Below are positions 26,401-33,654 of a DNA stretch of 64,000 bases, piece after piece. The notes beneath the pieces were generated by a model that saw only the letters and a program-made list of their open reading frames with translations, ran no database searches and was not told the origin of the DNA. A program made the position numbers and the translations under genes. The stretch comes from Bacteroidales bacterium UBA7569 (lineage in GTDB: Bacteria; Bacteroidota; Bacteroidia; Bacteroidales; Paludibacteraceae). The stretch is taken from contig DLLF01000005.1 of the NCBI GenBank assembly GCA_002477945.1, positions 1-64,000 of the forward strand. The letters are read 5' to 3'. The number at the start of each line of letters is the position of its first letter. The first letter of the stretch is position 1.

Positions 26401-27054
26401 TATGGCGGACTCGACCACGTCATCGCTTCGGGTGAGGATGTTAATATCCTCGTACTCGATACCGAGGTGTACTCCAACACCGGCGGACAGGCTTCCAAAT
26501 CGACACCTCTCGGTGCGATTGCCAAGTTTGCCGCTATGGGTAAGCGCGTGCGCAAGAAAGACCTTGGTATGATTGCTACCACCTATGGTTATGTCTATGT
26601 GGCTCAAATCGCTATGGGTGCCGACCAGGCACAGACCCTCAAGGCTATCCGCGAGGCTGAGGCTTATCCCGGACCGTCGCTCATCATCGCTTACGCTCCG
26701 TGTATCAACCACGGTCTGAAAGCCGGTATGGGCAAGAGCCAGGCTGAGGAGGCGAAAGCCGTTGAATGTGGTTACTGGCACTTGTGGCGTTACAACCCCG
26801 AGTTGGAGAACGAGGGCAAGAATCCGTTCTCGCTTGACTCGAAGGAGCCGCAGTGGGATAAGTTCGAAGACTACCTGAAGGGCGAGGTGCGTTTCGCTTC
26901 GGTGATGAAGCAGTACCCGACCGAGGCTGCCGACCTGTTCCGCGCTGCGCGCGACAACGCACAGTGGCGTTACCGCTCTTACCAGCGTATGCTCCAAACC
27001 TCTTGGCAACCCTTTAACGAGGAGTCGGAAGACAAATCCGCGCAGAGCAAGTAA
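23467..27054 (+). CDS. nifJ: Pyruvate:ferredoxin (flavodoxin) oxidoreductase
   Basis: A single-chain 1195-residue enzyme, close to the usual 1170-1200. It oxidises pyruvate with CoA to acetyl-CoA and CO2 and passes electrons to ferredoxin or flavodoxin. The N-terminal pyrimidine-binding domain starts with AAIYPITPSSPMAE. Two 4Fe-4S motifs are visible: CIECNKCAYVCPHAC at about 692 and CLGCGNCVDVCPG at about 748. The C-terminal TPP domain has CSGCGETPYLK and GGDGASYDIGYGG, with the NTGGQ.SKSTP magnesium/TPP motif. Codon use is strongly biased towards C-ending codons, unlike neighbouring genes, as expected for a very highly expressed gene. It is the central fermentative enzyme of an anaerobe and is followed by a strong terminator. 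Confidence 0.97.
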   Translation: MKEKKFMTCDGNAAAAHIAYMFTEVAAIYPITPSSPMAENVDEWAAAGRKNMFGETVMVQEMQSEGGAAGAVHGALNAGALTTTFTASQGLLLMIPNMYKIAGELIPTVFHVSARTLASHVLCIFGDHQDVMACRQTGFAMLAEGSVQEVMDLAGVAHLSTIKSRVPFLNFFDGFRTSHEYQKIEVVDMEDLRPLVDMEALQEFRERALSPMHPVMKGMAENPDVFFTHRESCNSYYDAVADIVSDYMDKVSEITGRKYRPFNYYGAADAENIIICMGSACEAIREVIDYEAAKGNNKLGMINVHLYRPFSLKYLKEALPASVKRICVLDRTKEPGANGEPLYLDVKDALDELGLNNILVVGGRYGLGSNDTTPAQMLAVYENLALPCPKNHFTVGINDDVTFTSLPVGEEIAMGGKGMFQAKFYGLGADGTVGANKNSVKIIGDTTDKYCQAYFSYDSKKSGGFTCSHLRFGDEPIHSTYLVTTPNFVACHVQAYLHMYDVTRGLQKGGTFLLNTIWEGEELAKNLPNKVKKYFADNNIKVYYINATKIAQEIGLGNRTNTILQSAFFRITGVIPVEKAVEEMKHFIVKSYGKKGEDVVNKNYAAVDRGGEYHLLDIDPAWSNLDINADVVKPTDGDDFINNVVRPINGQDGDLLPVSAFKGIEDGTWPSGTAKYEKRGVSAFVPVWNADNCIECNKCAYVCPHACIRPFVADDEEVKGINGATREMKTPAALKGMHFRMQVGVMDCLGCGNCVDVCPGNPKLGKALTMVPLEGQEAEAANWNYCVENVKSKQHLVDIQSNVKNSQFATPLFEFSGACSGCGETPYLKLISQLFGDREIAANATGCTSIYSGSVPSTPYTTNDKGHGPAWSNSLFEDFCEYGLGMQIAHRKMRERLASLMTKAQECTCCSDELKAMFKEWLENQQSAEVTKRLYEPMVAAMEACGCDTCKEILKYKDHIVKRSQWIIGGDGASYDIGYGGLDHVIASGEDVNILVLDTEVYSNTGGQASKSTPLGAIAKFAAMGKRVRKKDLGMIATTYGYVYVAQIAMGADQAQTLKAIREAEAYPGPSLIIAYAPCINHGLKAGMGKSQAEEAKAVECGYWHLWRYNPELENEGKNPFSLDSKEPQWDKFEDYLKGEVRFASVMKQYPTEAADLFRAARDNAQWRYRSYQRMLQTSWQPFNEESEDKSAQSK

Positions 27055-27147
27055 GGTGATACAGTAACTCCATTGTGGGGACGTGAAGCCTAAGGCTGGT
27101 ACAAAGCACTAAGTGCTTTAGCGATATGAAAGCCGCTCAATGGTACC

Positions 27148-27190
27148 AAAAAGAGACTGCCTGACAAATGGTATCAGGCAGTCTCTTTTT
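27148..27190. terminator. Strong rho-independent terminator after nifJ
   Basis: A perfect 17-base inverted repeat (AAAAAGAGACTGCCTGA with its complement) around a 9-base loop, with T-runs usable on both strands. It could end nifJ transcription and any read-through from the opposite strand. Confidence 0.9.
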
Positions 27191-27246
27191 GTATGGAACA
27201 CAGCCAATAGACCTAATCTTGGTTGTGTTGTGAATATGCTTACTTT

Positions 27247-27422
27247 TTATTTCTCTAAGGAAACATCACTCTCAACGGTCTTTGTATAGGGAGTTTCTAC
27301 CGACTTGATGGGCTCGCCGTTGGGGTTGCAGAAACTCAATGATGGTTGCACGTGCTGCCACATATTTTCTAATATACGCAAGTTATGCAATGGTTTTTGC
27401 ACTTTAATACAAATATCTCGTT
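27247..27422 (-). pseudogene. Possible gene remnant between nifJ and fprA
   Basis: On the minus strand a frame is open from about 27422 to a TAA at 27247. It reads KPLHNLRILENMWQHVQP, then NPNGEPIKSVETPYTKTVE. The residue use is protein-like, but there is no convincing start: the first ATG (27363) leaves only 38 codons. It may be the 3' end of a lost gene. I do not recognise the family. The rest of the 27055-27444 gap holds only the terminator. Confidence 0.3.
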
Positions 27423-27444
27423 AAATTTTGTGTATAGTCAATCC

Positions 27445-28599
27445 TTAATCCTGTAACAGATGTTCCGCCAATGCCTCCAAGGCGGGCATATCGGTCGGCT
27501 TGAGCGTACTGCGGATAGATACAATAGGTTCCACAATCGTGATGTCTTTCATCTGTTCCAGCATACTGCGCATTATGCGTGCAGCCTGTGGTGCCCAACT
27601 GCCGTTCTCCACCAATCCTACACGACGCGACTGGTAGGTCTTCAGTTGCAGTTTGTGCAGAAAATTATGCATCGGTGGGAATATATCCGCATCGTATGTT
27701 GAGCAGCACACTGCCATTCGGCTCATACGGAATGCATCCTCTACCGCCTCTGCCATATCGTCTCGGCTCAGGTCGGTTACCGCCACTTTCTTGGCTCCTT
27801 TCTGCTTGAGTATCTCGGCTAATTGTAGTGCCGCCTTGCGCGTATTGCCGTGTATCGATGCATATGCCACCAGTACCCCGTCTGTCTCGGGCTGATAGCT
27901 GCTCCATATCGTATAGAGTCGCACCGCCTCTTGCATTTTTTCGCCCTCCAATATAGGTCCGTGCAATGGTGCAATCGTCTGTATATCAAGCATAGAAGCG
28001 GCTTTCAGTACGTTTGCTACGGGGCGTCCGTACTTGCCGCAGATATTGAAGTAGTATCGCCGTGCCTCGCAAGCCCAATCGTCTGGATCCGCATCATACA
28101 TACCAAACTTGCCGAAACCATCTGCCGAGAACAGCACTTTCTGTTCGGGAACATACGTCATCAGCACTTCCGGCCAATGTACCATCGGAGCGGCAATAAA
28201 CGATAGCGTCATGCCGCCTAAATCCAGCGTGTCTCCGCCTTTTACCTCTTTGGTATTTGTGGCATTGATACCGAACTGCGGCAGCATCTGCAGGGCAATC
28301 TTGGAGCCAACCAATGTTGTATTCGGATAAGTCGTAAGAAAGGCGTTGATAGAACCGCTATGGTCGGGTTCCATGTGCTGAATAATCAGATATTCCGGCT
28401 TTCTGCCGTTCAACGCTGCGGTTAATTTATTCAGCCATTCGTCCGTCTTGCGCGGGTCAACAGTGTCCATAATGGTTACTTTCTCCGATAGGAGCAGATA
28501 ACTGTTATAGCACATACCCGCAGGCAGTGCATATTGGCTTTCAAATAAGTCCAAGTCGGCATCATCGCAGCCGATATATTTGATAACTTCTGTATTCAT
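27445..28599 (-). CDS. FprA-family A-type flavodiiron protein
   Basis: A 384-residue cytoplasmic O2/NO-reducing flavoprotein. The N-terminal metallo-beta-lactamase-like domain (1-250) carries the di-iron motif H75-x-E77-x-D79-H80 (HMEPDH), then HWPEVLMTY and LHGPIL ligands. The C-terminal flavodoxin domain (about 255-384) starts VLVAYASIHGNTRKAA. The frame is open 25 codons further upstream, but MNTEVIKYIG at 28599 is the expected family start. It faces nifJ across a bidirectional terminator. Flavodiiron proteins protect oxygen-sensitive enzymes such as NifJ by reducing O2 to water, so the pairing makes physiological sense. Confidence 0.93.
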   Translation of the reverse strand: MNTEVIKYIGCDDADLDLFESQYALPAGMCYNSYLLLSEKVTIMDTVDPRKTDEWLNKLTAALNGRKPEYLIIQHMEPDHSGSINAFLTTYPNTTLVGSKIALQMLPQFGINATNTKEVKGGDTLDLGGMTLSFIAAPMVHWPEVLMTYVPEQKVLFSADGFGKFGMYDADPDDWACEARRYYFNICGKYGRPVANVLKAASMLDIQTIAPLHGPILEGEKMQEAVRLYTIWSSYQPETDGVLVAYASIHGNTRKAALQLAEILKQKGAKKVAVTDLSRDDMAEAVEDAFRMSRMAVCCSTYDADIFPPMHNFLHKLQLKTYQSRRVGLVENGSWAPQAARIMRSMLEQMKDITIVEPIVSIRSTLKPTDMPALEALAEHLLQD

Positions 28600-28875
28600 A
28601 TCAAAGTAAATTGGTATCCATACACACCTCCAACAAACGGCACTCCCCGTCGGTCGGAGTAAGAATAATATCATTCAAGCACGCAGGCAAAAGCACAGCC
28701 TCGTCTTTGTGCATTATATTTCTCTTGATTCATTCTATCAACAAAGGTATCATCTTTTTTCAATATATGCAAATTGTCGGATTGTTCGCCAGAGCAACCG
28801 CATCAAAATGAATCATACAGAATAGTTGTAGTTCTCTTATGCAAAGACCATGCAGAGAGCAGATGAAAACTATGC

Positions 28876-28985
28876 GTGTCAGCGGATCTGTTACTTTCGG
28901 CATTGTGTCGCGTGTCTTTTTTTGCTCCCGACGTTCCGCTGGTGACTTTTCTTTGGCTTCTTGTCTTTTGGTTAGGCAAAAGAGA
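28876..28985 (+). repeat. Composite intergenic repeat, copy 1
   Basis: GTGTCAGCGGATC, GGCATTGTGTCG and GGTGACTTTTCTTTGG appear in the same order as in copy 2 at 29076-29279. Copy 1 lacks the central hairpin, being roughly 90 bases shorter. A reversed partial copy (CCGACACAATGCCG) is at 48059. Confidence 0.6.
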
Positions 28986-29075
28986 GGTATATGAAATTAT
29001 ATTTCTTATGGTTTTGTGCGGTTGCCCTGGCAAATAATAGTTGAAAGACCCGTTGGCGGAATTATTTTGAAAAAC

Positions 29076-29279
29076 GGGTGTCAGCGGATCAGTTCCTTCC
29101 GGCATTGTGTCGGGTGTCAAAAATGGAGCGAGAATTTCGAAAAGCGGAGATACTGTTTGAGCGTAGCGAGTTTTGTCTCCGCCGAAATTCGAGCGACTTG
29201 TATTTTTGGCAACGCCCGACACACAGCCGGTGACTTTTCTTTGGTTTCTTTTCTTTTGGTCATGCAAAAGAAAAGAAAG
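29076..29279 (+). repeat. Composite intergenic repeat, copy 2, with central hairpin
   Basis: GGTGTCAGCGGATC, GGCATTGTGTCGGG, then an inverted repeat, then GGTGACTTTTCTTTGG and CTTTTGGTCATGCAAAAG. The last part contains its own small palindrome. A similar CTTTTCTTTGGTTTCTTTTC stretch is, to my knowledge, a frequent intergenic motif of Bacteroidetes genomes. Confidence 0.6.
29107..29222. repeat. 116-nt long imperfect hairpin
   Basis: Nested complementary arms are in correct register: GTGTCGGG/CCCGACAC, CAAAAAT/ATTTTTG, GAATTTCG/CGAAATTC and GCGGAGA/TCTCCGC. They close on a loop region containing GAGCGTAGCGAG. If transcribed it would fold into a long interrupted stem-loop. Confidence 0.7.
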
Positions 29280-30122
29280 GAGTATGCATAAGATACCTAA
29301 TTATAATTTATATTGTATGAATTCCATTTAATGAGTAAACTTAATTCCGCCAACGGGTTTGAAAGACTATTCCGTTCCATTCGTCCAATATGCCTGATTC
29401 TCATAGAATGTCTCGATAAAATAGAACATCTATAACCAAAATGCCTCTCGACTTCTTTTCTTTGGGGCAGGCATAGTTTGCCCGCCGTTGCACCTATAAT
29501 GGAAACAAGTGAAGTGTTTGTTTTGCCTTAGCCGACCTCAAGCCGACCTGAAGCACCCCTCAACGAGAGATGAAGGCGAAATCGTCAAGACAAAATCGTA
29601 CATCGTAAATTGTCAAATCGTAAATCTCTTGTCCCCTCAACGAGAGATGAAGGATAAATAGTCTCACTTCCTGAAACTTCTCGATGGAAAGGGACATCTA
29701 TTCTAAGTCATATACGTGGGGGCGCAAGTATGTTGCTTTGGGGATGGTGCTGGTGTGTCAATAATGGAGTGATGCGACCCATAGAACGCCTTGGGCAAAT
29801 AGAACGTCTATGACAACCCGACCATCGGCGTTGCTTTTCTTTTGTTCAAGCATAAGAAAAGAAGGAACTATTGCTTATGACACATTGTTTTGTCAAGTTT
29901 CTGCGCATTTCAACCAATTGGCGGAATAGAATCCGTTGTTCTTCTGGTCAATAGGTTAATTCCCTTTGTTGGAGGTACTTGGTTCTTCTTTGAATCTCTA
30001 TGGTGCTATTTCTTATGGTGCCGGTGCGCTTGTCCTGGTCGAAAAAACTTCATTTGCAGGTTCCAAAATTCCGATGTATCTTTGTCTCGGATAAGAAACT
30101 TCCAAACACACAACGCAGGCGT

Positions 30123-31280
30123 ATGCTTAACGTGCTATCCATAGAAGAAGTGGTTTCCACGTCCTTGTTGGGGATTCATATTATTGTGCAGTCCGTTGCT
30201 GCGGTCATTATGTTTGCCAAACATAGCAAGCAGAACGACCGTTCTCGCCTTTTCATTGCGCTGTTTTTTCTTACATCGGCTGTTGCTGCTCTTGGAGAAG
30301 TGATTATTGCATTGTGTGATCCTGCCTATGCCAATGGTTTCTTGTTGTTGGATCCAACGGTCATTTTGTGCGGGTTCGCCATCTTTTTTCTGCTTCTGCT
30401 CTATCCTGTCGAAGTCTTGCGTCCCAATTGGTTGAATGGGAAACGGGTGCTGCTGATGCTCTCGCCGTGGATAATTCTTGCTGTAACGCTCATCGTTTGG
30501 CAGCATCTCCATATCCGCCTCTTGCATTCTGTTTCCGAAGTTCTTGCCTATATAAGCGAACCCAACGTCTGGTTGCGGGTTCTGCTGACCTTTATCTATA
30601 TCCCTTATGGAATTTGGCTCTTGGTCATGCAACACAACTGGCAGAACAGTAGTGCTCCGTTGCCGTGGATTCGTGCCGTTGTCTGCATCACATTGTGTAT
30701 GACTGTTACCTATTTTGCAGGACAGGGTTTGCGGATCTTTTGGGCAAATGTGATGCATGAAGTGCTGTATATGGCGGTAACCGCCCTTGTTTTGTATGTC
30801 GAACTTGCCATACGCCTTCGCGTGCCGGATAGTATGGTGTCCGCTAACTACACTCCGCCGGTGGTGGAACTCAATTTCCCGCAAGAAACTTCTTCGGTGG
30901 CAGGAACCGAGGAAGAAACCTCTGTTGTTATCACGGAGACAGCAAATCGTATTGCTATGGCTATGAAGGATCCGGATGTGTGGCAAAATCCTGAACTGTC
31001 GCAAGCCGATCTCATACGGATAGTAGGAACCAATAGGCGTTATTGCCAGTTGGCTATACATGCATTGGGATACAATAGTTATCCCGAAATGATTAACTCA
31101 CGGCGCGTGGAGTACATACAAGATAGCCTTCGGGCAAATCCTGAACAGAACATACAAAACCTGTTCTATGAGGCTGGCTATCGTTCCCGCACCAGTGCTT
31201 GGCGCAATTTTACGGCGATCACAGGCTGCTCTCCGTCCGATTTTACCACTTCCCGAAAAGAAACAGAATATGCCGGATAG
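30123..31280 (+). CDS. Membrane-embedded AraC-family transcriptional regulator
   Basis: A 385-residue protein. About six membrane helices fill residues 10-235 (LLGIHIIVQSVAAVIMF, LFIALFFLTSAVAALG and others). After a linker comes an AraC-type helix-turn-helix region (about 290-375: LSQADLIRIVGTNRRYCQL, INSRRVEYIQDSL, then YEAGYRSRTSAWRNF). This integral-membrane AraC layout is frequent in Bacteroidetes and suggests direct sensing of an envelope or membrane signal. The frame is open upstream to 30000, but Met42 (30123) directly precedes the first membrane helix and is taken as the start. Its closest downstream gene is the small barrel protein, whose promoter contains a palindrome. Confidence 0.85.
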   Translation: MLNVLSIEEVVSTSLLGIHIIVQSVAAVIMFAKHSKQNDRSRLFIALFFLTSAVAALGEVIIALCDPAYANGFLLLDPTVILCGFAIFFLLLLYPVEVLRPNWLNGKRVLLMLSPWIILAVTLIVWQHLHIRLLHSVSEVLAYISEPNVWLRVLLTFIYIPYGIWLLVMQHNWQNSSAPLPWIRAVVCITLCMTVTYFAGQGLRIFWANVMHEVLYMAVTALVLYVELAIRLRVPDSMVSANYTPPVVELNFPQETSSVAGTEEETSVVITETANRIAMAMKDPDVWQNPELSQADLIRIVGTNRRYCQLAIHALGYNSYPEMINSRRVEYIQDSLRANPEQNIQNLFYEAGYRSRTSAWRNFTAITGCSPSDFTTSRKETEYAG

Positions 31281-31333
31281 TCTCTGTCCATAGGCTCTTT
31301 TTCCTTTTTGAAACACGTTTTTTGCACAATTGG

Positions 31334-31357
31334 AACAAATAATCCCGATTATTTGTT
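31334..31357 (+). promoter_or_regulatory. Perfect 10-bp inverted repeat, operator candidate
   Basis: AACAAATAAT, CCCG, ATTATTTGTT. Both arms match perfectly, and the repeat ends one base before the -7 box TACCTTTG (31359-31366). It would cover the spacer and -33 region. No TTTG is present at the canonical -33 distance. Confidence 0.55.
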
Positions 31358-31358
31358 G

Positions 31359-31366
31359 TACCTTTG
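31359..31366 (+). promoter_or_regulatory. -7 promoter box TACCTTTG
   Basis: It matches TAnnTTTG and would give a leader of about 130 bases before the ATG at 31504. The upstream palindrome sits in the normal sigma-contact zone. Confidence 0.5.
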
Positions 31367-31503
31367 TACCGCATTTGAGGGGGAAAGTTGGTCGGAACGA
31401 AGGTCGGGAGGCATCGGTCAGAGAACTCTGGTCATGGAGATGGAGAGCGTGTGGCAAAAAGATGTATGGGAAGATAATAAAAAACAACTTAAATAATTAC
31501 ATT

Positions 31504-31995
31504 ATGAAGAAAAGTTTATTCTTGGCTGCCGTTATGGTAGTTTTGGGTGCTGCAACAGCAGTTGCACAACCTCGTGCAGTTGGTGTTAACCTTGGTTATG
31601 GTGCTTCGATTTCCTATCAACACAACCTCGGTGCTGCCAACATGATTGACTTGGCGGTAGAATTCCCCGGTTTTATGTGGGGTATTGGTGCTACTTGTAC
31701 CTATGATTGGATCAACCCCTTTGGTACTCAGATCCCTTGGAATCACAAAGGTGAGTGGAATTGGGCAATGGGTGTCGGTGCCGGTGCCGGTTTCTGGTGG
31801 ACAGGTATGGGTTATGCTGGTGTTGTGGGACACGTAGGTGTGGCTTACGATTTCTGGTTCCCGTTGGAGTTGTCGCTTGACTATCGCCCCAACATTGGTT
31901 TATGGTTCGGAGATCATGGCGATACTGATCATCCTGTAGGTTTCTATAGCGAGGGCTTCTATGGCGTTTCCCTGGGTGTACGCTACAAATTCTAA
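31504..31995 (+). CDS. Small outer-membrane beta-barrel protein
   Basis: A 163-residue protein with signal peptide MKKSLFLAAVMVVLGAATAVA followed by alternating aromatic/Gly strands (GVNLGYGASISYQHNL, WAMGVGAGAGFWWTGMGY), ending FYGVSLGVRYKF as barrel proteins do. The frame is open to 31330, but those extra residues are not signal-like, so the start is 31504. Length and strand count fit an eight-stranded OmpX/OmpW-like barrel. The function is unknown. It lies behind a palindrome-bearing promoter, downstream of the AraC-type regulator, and has its own terminator. Confidence 0.8.
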   Translation: MKKSLFLAAVMVVLGAATAVAQPRAVGVNLGYGASISYQHNLGAANMIDLAVEFPGFMWGIGATCTYDWINPFGTQIPWNHKGEWNWAMGVGAGAGFWWTGMGYAGVVGHVGVAYDFWFPLELSLDYRPNIGLWFGDHGDTDHPVGFYSEGFYGVSLGVRYKF

Positions 31996-32037
31996 GGCAG
32001 AACAAAGATTTGGTAGTATAGTAACTGCTAAACAATA

Positions 32038-32086
32038 AGAGACCGCAGATGCCGTTCAGGCTCTGCGGTCTCTCTGTTTTTTCTTT
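32038..32086 (+). terminator. Rho-independent terminator
   Basis: AGAGACCGCAGA and TCTGCGGTCTCT form a perfect 12-bp stem around a 12-base loop, followed by CTGTTTTTTC. Confidence 0.88.
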
Positions 32087-32214
32087 CTTTTCTCTCTGCA
32101 GTCTCTTTGTCTTCTTTTTGTTTCCTCTTTGTTTCGGAACTCTTTCCTTGCTTTTTCCGAGTGTGTCCCCTCTGTTTGCTGGGGGCGCATGAGTGCTTTC
32201 CGGCAATACTCCTG

Positions 32215-32721
32215 TCAGCAGAGTCCTTCCGGCAACGATACGTATAGGATTCGTCTTTCTTCGTCTATACCGGTGACGAAATCTTCATGGGCGGGTATGA
32301 GCGTTCCGTCCTCCAATTGCCAAAGCACATTGAGCGTGCTGTCGTCTGTATCAACAATGCGCCCCAACTCACCTTTTCGGGCATCTACCAAAAGGAATCC
32401 TTCTACGTCTTGCTGCGCCTTATCTGTGTCCGACAGGTCGTTCGGTAGGGAAGAACGCAGCACGTAGAGTCCTGCCCCGCATAGTCGTTGCGATTGTCTC
32501 TCGTCTTCTATACCTTCCAATTTCAGTATCAAACCGTCTTCTCCGCGGTATCTGCTTTCTTCCACGTAGAAAGGTACCAATATGTTATCGCATTGCAAGA
32601 CAACAAAGTCCGAGTCGGAACTTTCCCACAGGTCATTCTCTACTATACACAATACCTCTCCCTTCGCACCATGGGTTTTGCGTACTCTGCCAATCCGTAT
32701 TACATCGTCGGAACGTATCAT
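32215..32721 (-). CDS. rimM: Ribosome maturation factor RimM
   Basis: A 168-residue 30S assembly factor that binds S19. The N-terminal beta-barrel starts IRIGRVRKTHGAKGEV (typical 'G.i...hG.kGev'). The PRC-like C-terminal domain follows a linker (DVEGFLLVDARKGELG, LIPAHEDFVTGID). An in-frame TTG at 32730 overlaps the upstream stop, but the ATG at 32721 is the better start. It is the last gene of a run of four genes that overlap by three or four bases or are closely spaced. Confidence 0.92.
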   Translation of the reverse strand: MIRSDDVIRIGRVRKTHGAKGEVLCIVENDLWESSDSDFVVLQCDNILVPFYVEESRYRGEDGLILKLEGIEDERQSQRLCGAGLYVLRSSLPNDLSDTDKAQQDVEGFLLVDARKGELGRIVDTDDSTLNVLWQLEDGTLIPAHEDFVTGIDEERRILYVSLPEGLC

Positions 32722-32726
32722 ACTTG

Positions 32727-33173
32727 TCAATTGCTTGTTATGGTGAGATAACCGTTGTTATAGTTGGCGGTGTATTGTTTCAATGCCTCACGTGCTATTC
32801 CTTTTGTAGGCACGGCAAGCCCGAAACTCAAGTCGTACATCTCGCCGCACAGAGGACACACGGCAAACATACCGTCCATCTCAACGCCCTCCTCCCTGTC
32901 CAGACAACGGGGGCAGGCCAAGTCGTAAGCATGGTATTGGGCATCCATCGCAATGAAAATGAGCAGTCCTGCATAGCCCACCGCCTCGGTCGGGTAGCGC
33001 GGTTGCTCGAAGACGAGATATTCTCCTGTGGCTGTCGGCTGGAAGTGGGGGTACTCTGCCAGTATGTTGATGCGCATACCCACGGGATAGGCAGGAACAC
33101 TGCTGCGGTAGGTGGTATCCTTGCAACCAAACAACAGGAAACACACTATGAGGTAGAGACACGTGCGTTTCAA
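32727..33173 (-). CDS. Rieske-like lipoprotein with four Cys in place of the Cys/His set
   Basis: A 148-residue predicted lipoprotein (lipobox LLFGC, Cys17). The C-terminal half follows the Rieske ferredoxin layout: a first metal loop CPRC, a second loop VCPLCGEMYDLSFG, and a final strand pair PTKGIAREALKQYTANYNNGYLTI like the 'P...PL..Y.v....g.i.i' ending of Rieske domains. Rieske clusters use Cys-x-His in each loop; here each loop has C-P-x-C, so a 4-Cys iron or zinc site is expected. Similar proteins occur in other Bacteroidales. Overlaps of three or four bases with both neighbours show translational coupling. The redox partner is unknown. Confidence 0.7.
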   Translation of the reverse strand: MKRTCLYLIVCFLLFGCKDTTYRSSVPAYPVGMRINILAEYPHFQPTATGEYLVFEQPRYPTEAVGYAGLLIFIAMDAQYHAYDLACPRCLDREEGVEMDGMFAVCPLCGEMYDLSFGLAVPTKGIAREALKQYTANYNNGYLTITSN

Positions 33174-33646
33174 TTCTCTATGATGCTTGAGAGGTGTACT
33201 TCAAAGATTAGCGTGGAGTAGGGCGGAATATAGGATGACGATCCCTCCGTTCCCGTTGCCTCGCTTCCGTATCCCAATGCGGCGGGGATATAGAATACGG
33301 CGTCACCTCCTACGTGCATGAACGAAAGCCCTTCCCGGAATCCTTCCACCAAGTTGGCGACGGACAATGTAGCCGAGCCTTCCTCAAAGACGACTCCGTT
33401 AATCAGTTTCCCTTCGTAGTCGATAGCCACGGTTGCCGATTGGCTCGGTTTGGCATCGTAAGGGTTGCCTTCGTAGAGTATGGTGTATTGCAGTCCGCTG
33501 CCTGACGGCGACAAGTTGACATTCTCTTTTTTGGCATTCTTGGTCAGCCACATCTCGTTCTGTAGTTTCCAGTCTATCCAATTGTCCTGTTTGCAAGAGG
33601 AAAGGAGTAAGATTACTGCAAGGAGCAGTCCTGTTTTTGTCTTCAT
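33170..33646 (-). CDS. FKBP-type peptidyl-prolyl isomerase lipoprotein
   Basis: A 158-residue periplasmic lipoprotein (MKTKTGLLLAVILLLSSC, Cys18). The FKBP domain spans about residues 50-155: LQYTILYEGN, VAIDYEGKLINGVVFEEG, then GFREGLSFMHVGGDAVFYIPAALGYG and PPYSTLIFEVHL, in the family order. It should catalyse prolyl cis/trans isomerisation in envelope proteins. The start was chosen at the Met directly before the signal sequence; the frame is open eight codons further. Its stop overlaps the start of the next gene. Confidence 0.92.
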   Translation of the reverse strand: MKTKTGLLLAVILLLSSCKQDNWIDWKLQNEMWLTKNAKKENVNLSPSGSGLQYTILYEGNPYDAKPSQSATVAIDYEGKLINGVVFEEGSATLSVANLVEGFREGLSFMHVGGDAVFYIPAALGYGSEATGTEGSSSYIPPYSTLIFEVHLSSIIEN

Positions 33647-33654
33647 AAGTCTGT

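Larger units (their letters stand above)
28600..30122. other. Gene-free, repeat-rich intergenic region
   Basis: About 1.5 kb without a credible gene; short open frames have repeat-derived sequence. It holds two diverged copies of one composite repeat (28876-28985 and 29076-29279), a 116-nt long hairpin (29107-29222) and the CCCCTCAACGAGAGATGAA repeats (29525-29578 and 29634-29655). Bases 29583-29625 (AAAATCGTACATCGTAAAT) recur reversed near 47860. A third partial copy of the CTTTTCTTTTG motif is at 29836-29870. Confidence 0.7.

Noticed and set aside
23431..27009. A 1192-codon open frame on the minus strand opposite nifJ
   Set aside because: It mirrors nifJ almost end to end. The strong codon bias of nifJ (few codons whose complement is a stop) explains the open antisense frame. 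The translated sequence has no recognisable domain, while the plus strand encodes a complete enzyme.
29107..29222. Rho-independent terminator
   Set aside because: The structure is far too long, has no T-run at its end, and is not placed after a gene on either strand.
28803..29291. Short open frames on both strands in the repeat-rich gap
   Set aside because: The peptides (such as KRNQRKVTGC and KVTSGTSG) arise from the two copies of the DNA repeat and from its hairpin. They have no start-site context and no protein features.
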